From the NCBI RefSeq assembly GCF_000330505.1, contig NW_004440307.1, forward strand, positions 9,368 through 42,249: a stretch of DNA of 32,882 nt, given 5' to 3'. This document shows, one piece after another, positions 30,463-32,882 of the stretch. Position 1 is the stretch's first letter; the number at the start of each line of letters is the position of its first letter. The notes under the pieces were generated by a model. The model was given only the letters and a program-made list of their open reading frames with translations, searched no databases and had not been told where the DNA came from. A program made the position numbers and the translations under genes. Origin of the DNA: Entamoeba invadens IP1 (lineage: Eukaryota; Evosea; Mastigamoebida; Endamoebidae).

Positions 30463-31147
30463 TATTCTTTTTTAATTTATGATGTCTAACCACACATAAA
30501 TAACACAATTATTAAAATGACACCACAACTGTTATTGAATAGTAAAATAATAACATGATTTAATAGTTGAATTTTAATAATTTTACTATGATAATTAATA
30601 TAAAATAATTTCATATTATCCTTTACTTGTTCATTATAAAAACTGATTAAATTATTAAATGTGTAAACTTTTTGAGTGTGTAAACATAGACTTCCAAACA
30701 AAACAAATAATAAATTATTATTTTATGAAAAGTATGTGAATGGTTATTTTTAACGACTTCTTGTTCACAACTTATTTGTCCATGTTAAAAAAATTAAATT
30801 GTATATTTTTCTGGTTGAAATAACAAACAACCAAGTGAAGTTTGTTTAAAATAAATTATTAAATATACATGTGAACAAATTAAAAATGTTGATAATAAAC
30901 CAATTTGTATTTTAAATTACATTGGTGTTGTCACTTAGATACAATTAAATATATTTTATAAATTTAATTAAAACACTTTTTCTTGATATTAATATTGAAT
31001 TTGAAAACAATTGATTTGTTATTAAATGTTTGTGTATAACTTAGATAACATTTGCATTGTTTTTTAATTCCAAAAAACAAACATTTATGTTTAAATAAAC
31101 TTTTTTGTATTATCAAAAAATATAACTGTTATAATGAAAAAAATATA
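30463..31147. other. AT-rich spacer
   Basis: No supported gene. A 71-codon minus-strand frame at 30486-30701 is chance-like. Confidence 0.5.
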
Positions 31148-31280
31148 CAGTAAATTTTCCCAAGAGCGGTACCTCTGAAGAGCGGGCATTTTTTAGACTG
31201 AAACTTTAAATAAAGTTCTTCATCGAGCAATAATTAAGGTTTGATTGGCTAAAAATGCCCGCTCTTGGGAGGTATTACTG
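31148..31280 (+). mobile_element. TA-flanked MITE, copy 3 (133 bp)
   Basis: It starts CAGTAAATTTTCCCAAGAGC and ends GCTCTTGGGAGGTATTACTG, with TA at 31146-31147 and 31281-31282. It shares GGTACCTCTGAAGAGCGGG, TTTTTTAGACTGAAAC and GGTTTGATTGGCTAAAAATG with copy 1, so the two are close relatives. The shorter size comes from an internal deletion that removes the second TTCTCCCAAGAG unit. Confidence 0.85.
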
Positions 31281-31282
31281 TA

Positions 31283-32484
31283 TAGAATTAATTTTTAAAA
31301 ATAATCATGAAAAGTGTATTCATTTTGTTTAAACTACTAACTTAATGTACTACAACAAAAAAAACTAAAATAAAATTTATTTTTTTATCGTCTGCTTTTG
31401 CTTTTTGATGATAAAATGATTATTTTTATATCTTATTTATATATGTGAGAGAGCAACAAGTTAAAAGCAAAAATGTTTTAAGATGTGTTATTTTAGTAAT
31501 TTTGGTGTAATTATTTCAAGTTCAGGTTTGATGTTACACGTTTACACTCTAAAATTTATCCCGTTTTATTTTTGACATTTTATAAAAATGAAAATGTTGT
31601 GATTAACAGTGAAACCTAATATATTATCTGTTGTTATTAAATTATTGAAATTAATAATCAATACATGTTTCTATTTATAATAATAAATGTTGTGGTGTTA
31701 CTAAAATGTATATGTTTAATTATGTGTGTTATATGAATATAAAGGAAACAATAGTTAAGAAGAATAATTGTATATAACAACTGTCTTATATGTTATTATC
31801 AATAAAAAATTGTTGAATGAAAATTGTGTACATCGACGTAGTTATACAATGAAATTGATGATAATTGTTTATTTTTGTTTTAATGAATATCATAGTCATT
31901 ACACAAAAGTTGTTATTTACAATCAATAAATTCAGTGTGATAAACAATCATTATTTTAGTGGAAATTTAATTTGAGAATTACCTTTGTATCAACACTGTT
32001 GATATTTTGTTTTTTTATTTGAACGTTTAATTGCGTTGATTACTTTGTTATGAACATTGATAACACGATCTGTTAAGGTTAATGATGATTATATATAATC
32101 AATTCAACAATGTGTAAATTCAGAAAAAAAATTGTCAATTTTTAAAAAATATTTTTTTGTTATTTGGTAAAGATCAAAGTAAAATGCCGATTTACAAAAA
32201 AAATAATTCGACCCAAAATATTTTAGGATTACTTGGGTCGTGACAATCTCGAAGGTCACTTTAAAAAATGATTTAATAAATAAATAATTTTTGGTTGTGT
32301 TTTTGATTAATATTATGCTATACCATGATAATGTAGTTGTTTTTTATATGATAAGAACTTTATTATGATAATAATATATAATATTTAAATAATAAATTAT
32401 ATTAATAAATTATTATATCAAATAAAATGGAAATACTAATTTATTTTTATACAAAAACTAGGACAAAATGGTTCATTTCAAAAT
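31283..32484. other. AT-rich spacer
   Basis: No gene or RNA seen. Around 32209-32262, CGACCCAA and TTGGGTCG form a short inverted pair next to GTGACAATCTCGAAGGTCAC, which resembles words at 27409-27455. Confidence 0.45.
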
Positions 32485-32528
32485 TATAAAGGAAAAATTC
32501 ACAAAGGTTTTGTGGTTTTTCCTTTATA
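32485..32528. repeat. Imperfect hairpin with 21-bp arms
   Basis: TATAAAGGAAAAA followed by CACAAA on the left faces its inverse on the right, with about 19 of 21 positions pairing around a two-base loop. No gene lies beside it. It may be a small palindromic element or a folded remnant of one. Confidence 0.6.
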
Positions 32529-32882
32529 GTTCCGGGTTTCGATATTTTTATAAAAAGAATTTTATCCCTATTATCCAATGAATATTTTATGTGTTTTTTA
32601 TTCTCGTTTTAATTGTGAGTTATATATTTAAATCACAGGTGTACAAACATTTTATAGCGGTTTTTATTAAAAAAAATGTTTTAATTTAATTACTATTATG
32701 TTTACTATTTAAGAAATCAATTTCAAATTATAATTAATAATAAAATTATGATATAAATATTATTGGATAAATATAGTTTTACAATAATTTTATATTATTA
32801 TTTTTTAATAAAAATTTTGATGATATTAATAATTGTGACAAGTAACAACTTTTGAGGTCAACAAACAACTCCACAAATATAA
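32529..32882. other. AT-rich spacer to window end
   Basis: No gene, RNA or named repeat seen. Confidence 0.5.

Noticed and set aside
1..32882. CRISPR array, integron, phage or bacterial operon structure
   Set aside because: No regularly spaced repeats, no ribosome-binding sites ahead of starts, and the tRNA, promoter and transposon types are eukaryotic.

Overview
The window looks like nuclear DNA of a very AT-rich amoebozoan parasite, most likely an Entamoeba species. Entamoeba invadens is the best guess. The evidence is strongly AT-rich spacers, short leaders before start codons, an intron-poor look, an F-box/LRR-type protein of a kind I associate with Entamoeba, a conventional myosin II heavy-chain relic, and a dense mix of Mutator, hAT and pogo-type DNA transposons. 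No tool was run, so the species is an inference.

Layout. 1-2.6 kb holds a nearly intact Mutator-like transposase with a FLYWCH-type zinc finger. A 149-bp TA-flanked MITE follows at 2.7 kb; two diverged relatives lie at 24.9 and 31.1 kb. 3.2-3.4 kb is a small GC-rich island that may be a gene fragment. 4.05-7.7 kb is a nest of repeats: a 22-bp direct repeat around an A-rich block, a 160-bp inverted-repeat element, and a decayed hAT transposon (5386-7659) with recognisable ends. 8.15-11.1 kb is a frameshifted, 5'-truncated myosin II heavy-chain pseudogene on the minus strand. 11.3-16.5 kb is a graveyard: two fragments that read like Ty1/copia RNase H ends, and a decayed hAT-like transposase between them. 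18.09-21.92 kb is a well-delimited hAT element with 19-bp inverted ends and a perfect 8-bp target duplication. Its gene is broken by a stop codon, a 100-N assembly gap and a frameshift.

The right side carries the likely host genes: a charged, Pro/Cys/Met-rich small protein (22988-23539), an F-box/LRR-like gene with one in-frame stop (25496-27163), and a single tRNA-Gly(CCC) at 27291-27361. A complete pogo-like transposon (27929-30460) has about 59-bp terminal inverted repeats, TA flanks and an intact 646-codon DDD transposase. The last 1.6 kb is AT-rich and contains a MITE and a hairpin.

There is no operon-like or defence-like system here. What stands out is a layered transposon landscape: one apparently intact pogo element, one nearly intact Mutator-like gene, three hAT families at different stages of decay, possible copia relics, non-autonomous elements, and broken copies of host genes.
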